Shown one piece after another: positions 51,571 to 60,021 of a stretch of 64,000 bases of DNA. Below the pieces are notes generated by a model. That model had not been told where the DNA came from. It ran no database searches and saw nothing but the letters and a program-made list of their open reading frames with translations. Each line of letters begins with the position of its first letter. The stretch's first letter is position 1. The translations under genes and the position numbers were made by a program. The stretch comes from Vibrio hepatarius (GTDB lineage: Bacteria; Pseudomonadota; Gammaproteobacteria; Enterobacterales; Vibrionaceae), in contig NZ_LHPI01000035.1 in assembly GCF_001274785.1 (NCBI RefSeq), forward strand, positions 1-64,000, in the 5' to 3' direction.

Positions 51571-51732
51571 ATACCAATCGTAGTAAATAACTGCTCATTC
51601 TAGCTTGTTAAAATACTCGATAACTGCGTTAAAATTTTTGATTGTAGAATAACTACTTACCGAAAAATCTTGCCTTGTTCTCAAGCATTTTTCCTACGCT
51701 ATTTCTGACCATTTACTTACTGTGATTGGTAT
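51571..51732. repeat. Vibrio-type palindromic interspersed repeat (MITE-like), 162 bp
   Basis: Terminal inverted repeats ATACCAATCGTAGTAAATAA and its counterpart ending TTTACTTACTGTGATTGGTAT (one-sided mismatches only). The AT-rich interior contains no gene. Elements with ATACCAATC ends recur in many Vibrio genomes in my experience, but that cannot be checked here. No clear target-site duplication. Confidence 0.65.
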
Positions 51733-51784
51733 TATTTTGTATTTATCACTCCAGTCTGCCTGGAGTTCATTTTACGTTTTCAAT

Positions 51785-51868
51785 GCTGTAAAGCTTAAGG
51801 TCGCGGAGGAAACACGGAGTTTGCGCTAGCAAATGAGTATTTCCGACAAAGAGATTAAGCTCTACAGC
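51785..51868. repeat. Second palindromic element, 84 bp
   Basis: Arms GCTGTAAAGCTTAA and TTAAGCTCTACAGC pair with one mismatch, around inner complementary segments (TCGCGGAGGAAACAC with GTATTTCCGA). It lies just after the ilvC stop codon and would fold as a long hairpin in the ilvC 3' UTR. It has no U tract. Confidence 0.6.
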
Positions 51869-51876
51869 GAAGAAAA

Positions 51877-53361
51877 TTAGCCGCCTACCGCGATGCGCTT
51901 CATATCCGTCATATACCCACGCAACTCTTCACCGATGTACTCAACTGGGTGGTTACGGATAGCATCGTTCACTTCGATTAGACGCGCGTTATCTACTTGG
52001 TTAGACGTTTCGCCTAGGCCTTTACCGATAACGTCAGTGCCTACTTTCGGCATGAACTTCTCGCGTAATAGTGGTGTTGCTACGTTAGCGAATAGGTAGT
52101 TACCGTATTCTGCTGTATCAGAGATTACTACGTTCATCTCGTATAGACGCTTACGAGCGATAGTGTTTGCGATTAGCGGTAGCTCGTGTAGTGATTCGTA
52201 GTACGCTGACTCATCAATGATGCCTGACGCTGTCATTGCTTCGAACGCTAGCTCAACACCTGCACGCACCATCGCGATCATTAGGATACCGTTGTCAAAG
52301 TACTCTTGCTCTGGGATTTCTACGTCAGACGCTGGGTAGTTTTCAAACGCCGTTTGGCCTGTTTCTTCACGCCAGCCTAGTAGGTTCACGTCGTCGTTTG
52401 CCCAGTCAGCCATCATAGTGCTAGAGAATTCGCCTTCGATGATGTCATCCATGTGCTTGTTGTAAAGCGGACGCATCAGTTCTTTCAGCTCTTCAGAAAG
52501 CTCAAATGCTTTCACTTTCGCTGGGTTTGATAGGCGATCCATCATGTGCGTGATGCCACCAAATTTCAGTGCTTCTGTCACTGTTTCCCAACCGTACTGA
52601 AGTAGCTTACCTGCGTAACCTGGGTCGATGCCTTCTGCAACCATCTTCTCGTAACATACGATAGAACCCGCTTGCAGCATGCCACATAGGATAGTTTGCT
52701 CGCCCATAAGGTCAGATTTAACTTCTGCTACAAATGAAGACTCTAGACAACCTGCACGGTGGCCACCTGTTGCTGCTGCCCATGCTTTCGCGATATCCCA
52801 ACCTTCACCTTTAGGATCGTTTTCTGGGTGAACTGCGATTAGCGTTGGTACACCGAAACCACGTTTGTACTCTTCACGTACTTCGGTACCCGGACACTTA
52901 GGTGCAACCATGACTACTGTTAGGTCTTTACGGATTTGCATACCTTCTTCAACCACGTTGAAGCCGTGAGAGTAACCTAGAGCCGCGCCTTCTTTCATTA
53001 GCGGCATGACAGTTTCTACTACGTTGGTGTGCTGTTTGTCCGGAGTTAGGTTAACCACTAGGTCTGCTTGAGGGATGAGTGTCTCGTAGCTGCCTACTTC
53101 AAAACCGTTTTCTTTTGCGTTCTTGTAAGATTGACGCTGCTCGTCGATCGCTGCTTGGCGAAGTGCGTATGCCACATCAAGACCAGAGTCACGCATGTTT
53201 AAACCTTGGTTAAGACCTTGCGCGCCACAACCTACGATAACCACTTTCTTACCTTTTAGGTAATCGGCTTCTGTTGCGAATTCGCTGCGGTCCATAAAAC
53301 GACAACGACCTAATTGGTCTAGTTGCTCACGTAGGTTTAAGGTATTGAAATAGTTAGCCAT
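51877..53361 (-). CDS. ilvC: Ketol-acid reductoisomerase (class II)
   Basis: A 494-residue enzyme for valine, isoleucine and leucine synthesis: it isomerises and reduces 2-acetolactate or 2-aceto-2-hydroxybutyrate with NADPH. The nucleotide motif VVIVGCGAQGLNQGLNMRDSG (near 35) and a metal site around EVKSDLMGEQTILCG (near 213) are visible; the duplicated C-terminal knotted domain gives the long class II length, equal to E. coli IlvC (491). AAGGAG precedes the ATG. It is divergent from its activator gene ilvY. Confidence 0.97.
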   Translation of the reverse strand: MANYFNTLNLREQLDQLGRCRFMDRSEFATEADYLKGKKVVIVGCGAQGLNQGLNMRDSGLDVAYALRQAAIDEQRQSYKNAKENGFEVGSYETLIPQADLVVNLTPDKQHTNVVETVMPLMKEGAALGYSHGFNVVEEGMQIRKDLTVVMVAPKCPGTEVREEYKRGFGVPTLIAVHPENDPKGEGWDIAKAWAAATGGHRAGCLESSFVAEVKSDLMGEQTILCGMLQAGSIVCYEKMVAEGIDPGYAGKLLQYGWETVTEALKFGGITHMMDRLSNPAKVKAFELSEELKELMRPLYNKHMDDIIEGEFSSTMMADWANDDVNLLGWREETGQTAFENYPASDVEIPEQEYFDNGILMIAMVRAGVELAFEAMTASGIIDESAYYESLHELPLIANTIARKRLYEMNVVISDTAEYGNYLFANVATPLLREKFMPKVGTDVIGKGLGETSNQVDNARLIEVNDAIRNHPVEYIGEELRGYMTDMKRIAVGG

Positions 53362-53473
53362 AGCAGGGCTCTCCTTATAAGAATTTTTCCATCTGGTCGA
53401 TATTTCTCTATCGAATGAACTGATACTAAAACAGACATCAGGTTGCTTAAAGTGATATATTCACAATTAGTTA

Positions 53474-53488
53474 TTGCAAAAAGTGCAA
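53474..53488. promoter_or_regulatory. IlvY operator in the ilvC-ilvY intergenic region
   Basis: TTGCA-AAAAG-TGCAA is a 15-bp LysR-type interrupted palindrome (T-N11-A form), located in the 145-bp divergent region, 19 bp before ilvY. A weaker related half-site (GGTTGCTTAAAG) lies nearby toward ilvC. IlvY is known to bind such tandem sites and activate ilvC on binding acetohydroxy acids. Confidence 0.65.
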
Positions 53489-53506
53489 CAAGGAAATGAC
53501 GCTTTC

Positions 53507-54397
53507 ATGAACATTAAAAGTCTGCAGGTATTTATTCACCTGTGTGATAGTAAGAGCTTTGCCAAAACGGCCTCAGCAATGCACATCAGCCCGTCGGCGC
53601 TGAGCCGCCAAATCCAGAAGCTGGAAGCCGAGACTGGGCAAGGTTTGTTTGTTCGCGATAATCGCAGCGTCGAACTGACTCCCGCAGCAAAGAAGCTGTT
53701 GCCAGTGGCATTGCGTATCCTGGGTGAATGGCAGAGCTACAACGCGCAACTCAAAGGAATAGAAGAGGAGCTGAAAGGGGAAATTCGCCTGTTCTGTTCG
53801 GTCACCGCGAGTTATAGCCATTTACCCGAGTTGTTGACCGAATTCCGCATTCAGCATCCATTTATCGAATTCAAACTACAGACTGGCGATCCAGCAACCG
53901 CGATTGAGCGAGTGTTGGCCGACGATGTGGACGTAGCAATCTCTGCCCTGCCCGAGCAACTGCCTTCACGCATCGAATTCGAAACCATCAGTGAAATTCC
54001 ACTGTCAGTGATCGCGCCCGTTGGCGTCAGTAACTTTGTCGAAGAGCTGCAAAAAGAAAAGCCGGATTGGTCAAATATTCCGTTTATCGTCCCGGAATCT
54101 GGCACCGCGCGAGAACGTGCGAATACTTGGTTTAAGAAAATGAAGATTAAACCGAATATTTACGCCCAAGTGTCTGGGCACGAAGCGATTGTCAGTATGG
54201 TGGCGCTCGGTTGCGGGGTGGGTATCGCGCCGGATGTGGTGATCAACAACAGTCCGGTCAAAGAGAAAATACAACGCCTTAAAGTCGCGTCGATTCGCCC
54301 GTTTAAGCTTGGGGTTTGCTGCAAACGTGCTCAGCTCGATAACCCACTCGTCAAAGCGCTGTGGCAAGTTGCCCAATCGACTTACATTGCCCCTTAA
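53507..54397 (+). CDS. ilvY: LysR-type activator of ilvC, IlvY
   Basis: A 296-residue LysR regulator. Residues 1-60 contain the winged helix-turn-helix (FIHLCDSKSFAKTASAMHISPSALSRQIQKLE), and the remainder is the periplasmic-binding-protein-like inducer domain. ATG at 53507 (MNIKSLQVFIHL) is preferred over a TTG at 53474 that would place coding sequence over the operator. Length equals E. coli IlvY (297). A terminator shared with hemN follows. Confidence 0.93.
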   Translation: MNIKSLQVFIHLCDSKSFAKTASAMHISPSALSRQIQKLEAETGQGLFVRDNRSVELTPAAKKLLPVALRILGEWQSYNAQLKGIEEELKGEIRLFCSVTASYSHLPELLTEFRIQHPFIEFKLQTGDPATAIERVLADDVDVAISALPEQLPSRIEFETISEIPLSVIAPVGVSNFVEELQKEKPDWSNIPFIVPESGTARERANTWFKKMKIKPNIYAQVSGHEAIVSMVALGCGVGIAPDVVINNSPVKEKIQRLKVASIRPFKLGVCCKRAQLDNPLVKALWQVAQSTYIAP

Positions 54398-54398
54398 C

Positions 54399-54428
54399 GC
54401 AAAAAGCCACCTTATCGGTGGCTTTTTC
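54399..54428. terminator. Bidirectional terminator between ilvY and hemN
   Basis: AAAAAGCCACC TTAT CGGTGGCTTTTT: stem AAAAAGCCACC/GGTGGCTTTTT, between convergent genes. Confidence 0.9.
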
Positions 54429-54442
54429 AATTTGGCGTTCGG

Positions 54443-55831
54443 TTAAATGACGCGAGAGAACTGTTGCTGACGCGCTTTGGCACGAAGGTATTTGTCAAAA
54501 CACATACAGATGTTGCGGATCAGCAGTCGACCACGCAGCGTCACGCGGATTTCATTTTCATCCACTTCGACCAACTGGTCGTCGATAAAGGTTTGTAGCA
54601 AGCCTAAATCTTCTTTGAAGTAGTGGTTAAATTCGACGTTAAAACCAGCTTCAATCGCGGTTTTATCCAGCTTAAAGTTACAGATCAATTGTTTGATAAC
54701 TTCGCGACGAAGTAAGTCATCACTATCAAGTGCAACACCTTTCCATAAAGCGTGGCGCTGTTCACCAACCTGTGCATAGTACTTCTTCAGCTCTTTCTGG
54801 TTTTGCGCGTACGCGTTACCGATCATAGAAATCGCCGAGACGCCAAAGCCAACCAAGTCACACTCACCTTGTGTGGTGTAACCCTGGAAGTTGCGGTGTA
54901 AAACGCCATTACGCTGCGCCACTGCCAACTCATCGTCCGGCATAGCAAAGTGGTCCATACCGATAAACTGATAACCTGCGCCAGTCAGCGTGCTGATGGT
55001 GTCTTGCAGGATCGCCATTTTCTCTTCCGCTTGAGGCAAATCTTCATCTTTGATTTTGCGCTGGGCAGCGAAGAGTTGTGGCATGTGGGCGTAGTTAAAC
55101 ACCGACAAACGACCTGGCTGCATTTCCAGCACTTGGCTTAACGTCTTGGCGAACGACTCTTTGGTTTGCTTAGGCAGACCGTAAATCAAATCGAGGTTTG
55201 TCGAGCGGAAACCGAGCTGCTTAGCACGCGCAACCATAGCGAAAATGAACTCTTCGTCTTGCTCACGGTTGACCAGCTTCTGCACTTCTTTGTTGAAGTC
55301 CTGCACACCGATACTGAGGCGATTAAAGCCTTCGCTGCGCAAATGGTCGAGCATATCCAGCTCGATTTCACGCGGGTCAACTTCAATACTGATTTCAGAA
55401 TCCGGTTCAAAAGCGAATTCACCGCGCAAAATCGCCATCAAACGGCTAATTTGCTGCTTACTCAGAAAAGTAGGTGTGCCACCGCCAAAATGTAATTGTG
55501 TCACTTTACGACCGTGCAACAGCGCTGCGCGCGTACGGATCTCAAGTTCCAATACATCTAAGTACTCATCCGCCTTGTGCGAATGACGAGTGATGACTTT
55601 ATTACAGCCGCAGTAGTAGCAAAGCTTGTGGCAGAATGGAATGTGGATATACAGAGACAGTGGTCTCTCTGGGTATTCCGTGCACGCCATATCGTAATCG
55701 GCAATAGTAAACGCCTCGTGAAACTCCAACGCGGTTGGGTACGAGGTATAACGAGGGCCTGAGTAGTTGTATTTATCGAGAACTGCTTGGTCCCACACTA
55801 TTTGCTGACTGGCGACAACTTGCTGCGACAT
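54443..55831 (-). CDS. hemN: Oxygen-independent coproporphyrinogen III oxidase (radical SAM)
   Basis: A 462-residue radical-SAM enzyme that converts coproporphyrinogen III to protoporphyrinogen IX without oxygen. The CxxxCxxC cluster site is C66-HKL-C70-YY-C73 followed by GCNK; GGGTPTFL and the HemN-specific N-terminus YSGPRYTSYPTALEFH also occur. Length equals E. coli HemN (457). A structured leader of about 70 nt lies just upstream. No clear FNR box was found. Confidence 0.94.
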   Translation of the reverse strand: MSQQVVASQQIVWDQAVLDKYNYSGPRYTSYPTALEFHEAFTIADYDMACTEYPERPLSLYIHIPFCHKLCYYCGCNKVITRHSHKADEYLDVLELEIRTRAALLHGRKVTQLHFGGGTPTFLSKQQISRLMAILRGEFAFEPDSEISIEVDPREIELDMLDHLRSEGFNRLSIGVQDFNKEVQKLVNREQDEEFIFAMVARAKQLGFRSTNLDLIYGLPKQTKESFAKTLSQVLEMQPGRLSVFNYAHMPQLFAAQRKIKDEDLPQAEEKMAILQDTISTLTGAGYQFIGMDHFAMPDDELAVAQRNGVLHRNFQGYTTQGECDLVGFGVSAISMIGNAYAQNQKELKKYYAQVGEQRHALWKGVALDSDDLLRREVIKQLICNFKLDKTAIEAGFNVEFNHYFKEDLGLLQTFIDDQLVEVDENEIRVTLRGRLLIRNICMCFDKYLRAKARQQQFSRVI

Positions 55832-55859
55832 GATGCTTTTCCATTTGGGCTGTAATAAT

Positions 55860-55928
55860 TGTCTGGCGGCTAAGCCTTACGTATCGCCGCGTATTTTGCC
55901 ACAGCAAAATGGCGCTCGTTGCCAGACA
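55860..55928 (-). other. Large structured leader region of hemN
   Basis: On the minus strand TGTCTGGC and GCCAGACA pair over 69 nt. Inside are ATTTTGC-TGTG-GCAAAAT and GGC-TTA-GCC hairpins. It lies 29 nt before the hemN start codon. It may be a regulatory leader or an inserted palindromic element. There is no U tract. Confidence 0.5.
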
Positions 55929-56004
55929 GTTCGCTTTTTGAGTAACAATGCTCGGAATTGATAACCCGATCACTTACTGATCATAGGAAGTAATCGGGGT
56001 TTCG

Positions 56005-56493
56005 CTAGATCATTTGAATGTTGATCTGATTATTTAAAGGCTGAACCTTTTTTTGTAGCTGCGTAAGCTCTTCAATGATCGCGTCTTGCAGGCGAGATTC
56101 TGCCTTTTGACGCTCCAGAGTCTGCTTCATGCGTTCTTTTTTCACTAGCTGCTGACGGTCTTCGCCGCGCGCCATGTCTTTTACGATATGAAACAGTTCA
56201 GCTGTCGCTGGGTACTCTTTATCGAAATCCACTCGGTCGTCACCTTGGACATAATCCATGATGTTATATAGACGAATGCTGATCTCTGATAAGTCACATT
56301 GACCTTGAATGCCCGCGAGACACAACACATGAACGCTCTCGAAGATGTTCGCGTTGCGTTTTTCGATCGCTAATTGCTTATGCTGCTCTTGCAACTCCTT
56401 TTGCTTTTTCAGCTGGAGCAGAAGGTAACCTGCATAAGACGCTAAGCCGAGAATAATGATTCCACCAGCAATGGCTAACACGGTTACGTTCAT
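56005..56493 (-). CDS. Membrane-anchored DUF2489 protein
   Basis: A 162-residue protein with one N-terminal transmembrane helix (VLAIAGGIIILGLASYAGYLLLQL, about 4-27). A coiled-coil segment (KKQKELQEQHKQLAIEKRNANIFES) and a conserved core (LCLAGIQGQCDLSEISIRLYNIMD, near 57) follow. This matches the DUF2489 family found beside yihI; function unknown. It starts 10 nt after yihI, so it belongs to the methyltransferase-yihI-DUF2489 unit. Confidence 0.8.
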   Translation of the reverse strand: MNVTVLAIAGGIIILGLASYAGYLLLQLKKQKELQEQHKQLAIEKRNANIFESVHVLCLAGIQGQCDLSEISIRLYNIMDYVQGDDRVDFDKEYPATAELFHIVKDMARGEDRQQLVKKERMKQTLERQKAESRLQDAIIEELTQLQKKVQPLNNQINIQMI

Positions 56494-56502
56494 AACGGGC
56501 TC

Positions 56503-57063
56503 TTATCCTTTAAATTGGTTCAGATCCAAGTCTTCAAATTGCGATAGTAGGTCATCATCCGTCGCGGCTTTTTTGCTCGCTTTTTTCACGGTTGGCTCTA
56601 CAACGACTTCTTCTTCAAACTCTTCTTCCGCAGGCTCTTCGTAAAGACCTAACTGCTTCATCAGAACTTCGATGCGCTCAAGCTTCTCGTCGACATATTT
56701 TTGTAGACCAGCACCTAAGCTTTCACCGTTGTCTAGACGGTCAAGCAATACGTTTAGTTGCGCGTCGTTCTCTAGCATCTCTAGCTCTTTCTCCGCGTTT
56801 ACGCGGCGCTCAGCCTTGTTTGGCTTCTTCGCAGCTTCAACCACGAGAGGAATTTTCTTCTTGCTACCTAAACGCGGGTCTAGCTTTTGAGCAGCACTGC
56901 GCTGCTTCTGCGCTTTTTCTTCTGAGTTACGCGTACCTGTCTTTAGACCTTTACGCTTTTTCTCTCTTTTACGCAGACGTCCTTCAACGTCTGACTGTGT
57001 ACGGTTACGAACAACGACTACGTCGCCGTTACCGCCTGATCTTGCTTTCTTACTACGGCTCAT
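56503..57063 (-). CDS. yihI: Der GTPase-activating protein YihI
   Basis: A 186-residue protein that stimulates the GTPase Der (EngA) and so regulates 50S ribosome maturation. The N-terminal half is very basic (SRSKKARSGG, GRLRKREKKRKGLKTG, LGSKKKIPLVVE). The central motif ELEMLENDAQLNVLLDRLDNGESL (near 92-115) is family-specific, and the C-terminal tail is acidic (EEPAEEEFEEEVVVEP) as is usual. It overlaps the methyltransferase stop by 1 nt. Confidence 0.9.
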   Translation of the reverse strand: MSRSKKARSGGNGDVVVVRNRTQSDVEGRLRKREKKRKGLKTGTRNSEEKAQKQRSAAQKLDPRLGSKKKIPLVVEAAKKPNKAERRVNAEKELEMLENDAQLNVLLDRLDNGESLGAGLQKYVDEKLERIEVLMKQLGLYEEPAEEEFEEEVVVEPTVKKASKKAATDDDLLSQFEDLDLNQFKG

Positions 57064-57701
57064 TACTGGGGCTTCCTCAGTAAAATTACATCATTACCAA
57101 TAAATTCAAGCTCGAGCTGATCCCGCTCCGCCAAGTACTGAAACGTGTTTCGGCTAAAGAACACCACGTGCGTCGGGTCATTCTTGTAGTGCCAATTGGC
57201 AAACGCTTCGACATTGATAACCAGTTTGGTCATCAGACCAATCCAGCCACCTGGCTTAACCAAATTTAACCATTGTTGCCACACGCTATCAGGATCATAA
57301 AGATGCTCGATAACCTCTGTGGACGTCATAAAGTCGTACTCTCTTTCTAACACCTTCTTATCAGGATGATAGTAGATATCGTACAAACTCATTGTGTGAC
57401 CCTGCTCTTCCAACATTATGGATAACGTTGGTCCCGGACCACAACCGAAATCTATCCCGTGAGATGCAGGTTCAATACGCTCTAATATGGGGTCAGCCAC
57501 CCGCGATAAAAAGCGTCGATAGCCCTCGTCATTTGGATCATTTTCGTGCATGTCGTAGTGCGCTTTTTCCTCCGTCGCATCCAGTCTTTGGTCTGGACTG
57601 ACGAATACTAGCTCACACTGCAAGCACTGAAGATACGCACGACGCTTATCTTCAAAGTAATGTTGAGTATCCAAGCTTTGACAAAGTGGGCAGTGGTGCA
57701 T
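57063..57701 (-). CDS. Class I SAM-dependent methyltransferase with N-terminal zinc ribbon
   Basis: A 212-residue cytosolic methyltransferase-like protein. A short zinc ribbon (CPLC near 4-7 and CLQC near 26-29) precedes the Rossmann domain with GIDFGCGPGPTLSIMLEEQGH (motif I, near 83) and STEVIEHLYDP (motif IV region). The substrate is unknown. ATG at 57701, preceded by TTGAGGATGTAACA, is chosen; 23 extra residues upstream are not supported. The operon with yihI hints at a ribosome- or translation-linked role but that is inference. Confidence 0.83.
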   Translation of the reverse strand: MHHCPLCQSLDTQHYFEDKRRAYLQCLQCELVFVSPDQRLDATEEKAHYDMHENDPNDEGYRRFLSRVADPILERIEPASHGIDFGCGPGPTLSIMLEEQGHTMSLYDIYYHPDKKVLEREYDFMTSTEVIEHLYDPDSVWQQWLNLVKPGGWIGLMTKLVINVEAFANWHYKNDPTHVVFFSRNTFQYLAERDQLELEFIGNDVILLRKPQ

Positions 57702-57911
57702 TGTTACATCCTCAAACAGGGATGCGAAACATACCAGAAACTGGCCGGAGAGTGGAGTACTATTGTACAAATAATCATCGATCCAAGGAAATATTCCCGA
57801 ATCATGCAGGAATCAGAGCCACGAGATAAGTAAACCCGTGCTTAAGACTTTAGTTAACTGACTTTTAGCGGTGAGAATGAAGAGTATATCCAGAGGCGGA
57901 TTAAGAGAAAT

Positions 57912-57940
57912 AAAAAAAGCGATAGGAAGTCCCCATCGCT
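57912..57940 (-). terminator. Terminator of the second Csr-type RNA
   Basis: Minus strand AAAGCGATGGGGAC TTCC TATCGCTTTTTTT; stem GCGAT/ATCGC plus inner pairs, followed by seven U. Confidence 0.8.
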
Positions 57941-58266
57941 TTCTAAATGCCCGAAGGCCAAACTGTGTTGCACCGAGTATAGTGCACCAAATATCCTTTT
58001 GTTTTTCGCGCTTTCCCTGCAAAAAGGTGTCGTTTTTCACCATCCTAGTGAATTTTGGCTTTCCGTGTTACTTCCTGTATTGGGGCTAATCCTGAGCCTG
58101 TTCCCTTACAATGTCTAAACCGTTAGACAAGTCGACCATCCCTATCGAGTAAGCGTCCTGCTTACCCCTTTCCTTACTTATTTCACAAGCATCCCTTGCC
58201 TGCATCCCTTTAAGACCATCCTAGTCTTATTTCCCTTATCAGCACCCCTGCCGATGTAGACACTTT
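57912..58266 (-). ncRNA. Second Csr-type sRNA (CsrA decoy, CsrB/C/D family)
   Basis: On the minus strand about 355 nt without a credible gene, with some 14 GGA motifs by my count, many as AGGGA/AGGA in hairpin loops (CACTAGGATGGTG, ACTAGGATGGTCT, ATAGGGATGGTCGAC). This is the CsrA-binding decoy design, on a smaller scale than the RNA at 16.9 kb. It ends in a terminator, AGCGATGGGGACTTCCTATCGC with U7. A TATAAT lies at 58273-58278, giving a start near 58266. The upstream half-box TGTGAGAGATC at 58396-58406 resembles the VarA/UvrY site. Confidence 0.82.
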
Positions 58267-58272
58267 ACTGCG

Positions 58273-58406
58273 ATTATATTTCCAAGCAATCATCGCGAAT
58301 AAATATTCGGCACTTTTTTTAGGTCAAATTTTAGCTGATATATTTTTCAATAACTTAATGAATCGCTGCGACCAATTTCAGTACCACGAATAGCCGATCT
58401 CTCACA
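58273..58406 (-). promoter_or_regulatory. Promoter and VarA-type half-box of the second Csr-type RNA
   Basis: TATAAT -10 on the minus strand at 58273-58278 without a good -35, as expected for an activator-dependent promoter. TGTGAGAGATC at 58396-58406 matches 10 of 11 positions of the left half of TGTAAGAGATCTCTTACA; the right half is poor. The distance to the RNA start is about 135 bp. AT-rich DNA lies between. Confidence 0.5.
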
Positions 58407-58464
58407 AAGTGGATGGCGAGAAAAGAAATGAGCGGCGTACTTGCACAGTGACAGCGATCAAATG

Positions 58465-58495
58465 AAAAAGCCCAGAGAGAACTCTGGGCTTTTTC
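58465..58495 (-). terminator. Terminator of the cytochrome c4 gene
   Basis: Minus strand AAAAAGCCCAGAG TTCTC TCTGGGCTTTTT; perfect stem and U tract, about 35 nt after the stop. Confidence 0.88.
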
Positions 58496-58528
58496 ATTAC
58501 AACTTGTGCTCGAACGAATAAGTAGGGC

Positions 58529-59146
58529 TTAGTGTAGGCCACCAACGTATTTCGAAAGTACAGCGATATCGTCATCTGTCAGCTTTTTAGCCACATCACG
58601 CATCATAGCGTTCATGTCGTTACCACGTTTTTCATCGCGGAATTTTTCTAGCTGAGCTTTGATGTAATCGGCGTGCTGACCAGAGATTTTAGGGAAACCT
58701 GACAGCTCTGTACCGTTACCACGTGGACCATGACAAGCGATACAAGCCGTTAGGCCACGCTCAGCATCACCAGCGGTGTATAGAGATTTACCTTTCTCTA
58801 CAACGTTTTCAGGTGTTGTATTAGGAGAAATTGGTAGTGAAGCGTAGTAAGCAGCAAGATCTTGCATATCTTGCTCAGACAGTGGCATTGCCATACCACT
58901 CATTACAGGGTCGTAACGACCTTGCTTACCGTTGCTAGTCATACCCAGTTTCAGGTCTTTCAGCTGCTTCTCAATATATTTAGCATGCTGACCTGCAAGT
59001 TTAGGGTACATTGCGAGTTGACTGTTGCCATCAGCACCATGGCAGGCAACACAAGTTTGGGATTTTGCTTTACCAGCTTCAATGCTGCCTTGGGCCCACA
59101 CAGAGCAGCTGGCTAAAAGACTCAAGATTAGCGCTAATTTCTTCAT
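58529..59146 (-). CDS. Cytochrome c4 (dihaem c-type cytochrome)
   Basis: A 205-residue exported dihaem cytochrome. Signal peptide ALILSLLASCSVWA, cleavage near residue 18. Haem sites CVACH (32-36) and CIACH (near 135) head two homologous cytochrome c domains, each followed by YPKLAGQHAKYI or FPKISGQHADYI. Axial methionines are likely in PVMSGMAMPLSEQD and NDMNAMMRDV. It carries electrons from the bc1 complex to cbb3 oxidase and is membrane-attached by weak association. Transcribed alone. Confidence 0.9.
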   Translation of the reverse strand: MKKLALILSLLASCSVWAQGSIEAGKAKSQTCVACHGADGNSQLAMYPKLAGQHAKYIEKQLKDLKLGMTSNGKQGRYDPVMSGMAMPLSEQDMQDLAAYYASLPISPNTTPENVVEKGKSLYTAGDAERGLTACIACHGPRGNGTELSGFPKISGQHADYIKAQLEKFRDEKRGNDMNAMMRDVAKKLTDDDIAVLSKYVGGLH

Positions 59147-59294
59147 GACATTCCATTATAATTATCAAGCTTCCAGTACCACTCTGCGTTAACACTCATG
59201 GTACAATAGGCGACCTTATGCCGAGCACGGTTATTTTACACAATTTCACAAAAAAGTAATCAATCGACTACACAAAGTCGAGATGGAGTTAACA

Positions 59295-59960
59295 GTGAGC
59301 GTAAAAATTCATTATCAAAACACCCATTTCATCACCAGCGCACCTGACATTCGTCACATGCCTGAAGATGAAGGTATCGAAGTTGCGTTCGCAGGACGTT
59401 CCAACGCCGGTAAGTCGAGCTCTCTTAACCGCTTGACGAACCAGAAAAGTTTAGCAAAAACCAGTAAGACCCCAGGTCGAACTCAGCTAATCAACTTATT
59501 TAAGGTCACCGACGGCTGCCACATCGTCGATTTGCCAGGGTACGGTTTCGCGCAGGTCCCACTTGAAATGAAGAAAAAGTGGCAAAAGTCTCTCGGCGAG
59601 TATCTACAAAAACGCCAATGTTTGAAAGGACTCGTGGTTTTAATGGATATCCGTCATCCAATGAAAGACCTCGACCAACAACTTATCTACTGGGCGGTAG
59701 ATAGCGGCATCCCAGTGCAAGTGTTGCTGACTAAAGCAGACAAGCTGAAAAGCGGCGCGCGTAAAGCACAAGTGCTGAAAATCAAACAAGACGCGAAAGG
59801 TTTTGGCGGTGATGTCAGCGTGGCGGCGTTCTCTTCCCTGAAAGGCATCGGTGTCGACGTACTTCGTAGCAAACTTGACGAGTGGTTCGCACCTGCGCTT
59901 ACAGAGTCAGTGGTCGAAGAGATTGTTGAAGAAGAACAGCAAAGCGACGAGCAAGAATAA
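59295..59960 (+). CDS. engB: Ribosome biogenesis GTPase EngB (YihA/YsxC)
   Basis: A 221-residue GTP-binding protein needed for late 50S assembly. G1 is GRSNAGKSS (near 33-41), G3 DLPGYG, G4 TKAD, G5 around FSSLKG. The match to E. coli YihA runs from the N-terminus (HYQNTHFITSAPDIRHMP). The start is GTG at 59295, with GGAG six bases before; the alternative ATG at 59283 overlaps that Shine-Dalgarno. It lies next to spf-polA but convergent, as in E. coli. The acidic tail EEIVEEEQQSDEQE is longer than usual. Confidence 0.94.
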   Translation: MSVKIHYQNTHFITSAPDIRHMPEDEGIEVAFAGRSNAGKSSSLNRLTNQKSLAKTSKTPGRTQLINLFKVTDGCHIVDLPGYGFAQVPLEMKKKWQKSLGEYLQKRQCLKGLVVLMDIRHPMKDLDQQLIYWAVDSGIPVQVLLTKADKLKSGARKAQVLKIKQDAKGFGGDVSVAAFSSLKGIGVDVLRSKLDEWFAPALTESVVEEIVEEEQQSDEQE

Positions 59961-59978
59961 CGCTCTGGACTATCTAAG

Positions 59979-60009
59979 TAGCCTCACTCACCGAGTGGGG
60001 CTTTTTTAT
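59979..60009 (+). terminator. Terminator of engB
   Basis: AGCC(T)CACTC ACC GAGTGGGGCTTTTTT: hairpin and U tract, 19 nt after the stop. Confidence 0.82.
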
Positions 60010-60021
60010 ATACCGCAGATA

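Noticed and set aside
55964..56000. Terminator after the DUF2489 gene (CCCGAT ... ATCGGGG)
   Set aside because: The stem has a large loop and no U tract on the minus strand; too weak to call.
57813..58089. ORFs on both strands between the methyltransferase gene and cytochrome c4
   Set aside because: They overlap the second Csr-type RNA and its terminator; low-quality composition and no start signals.
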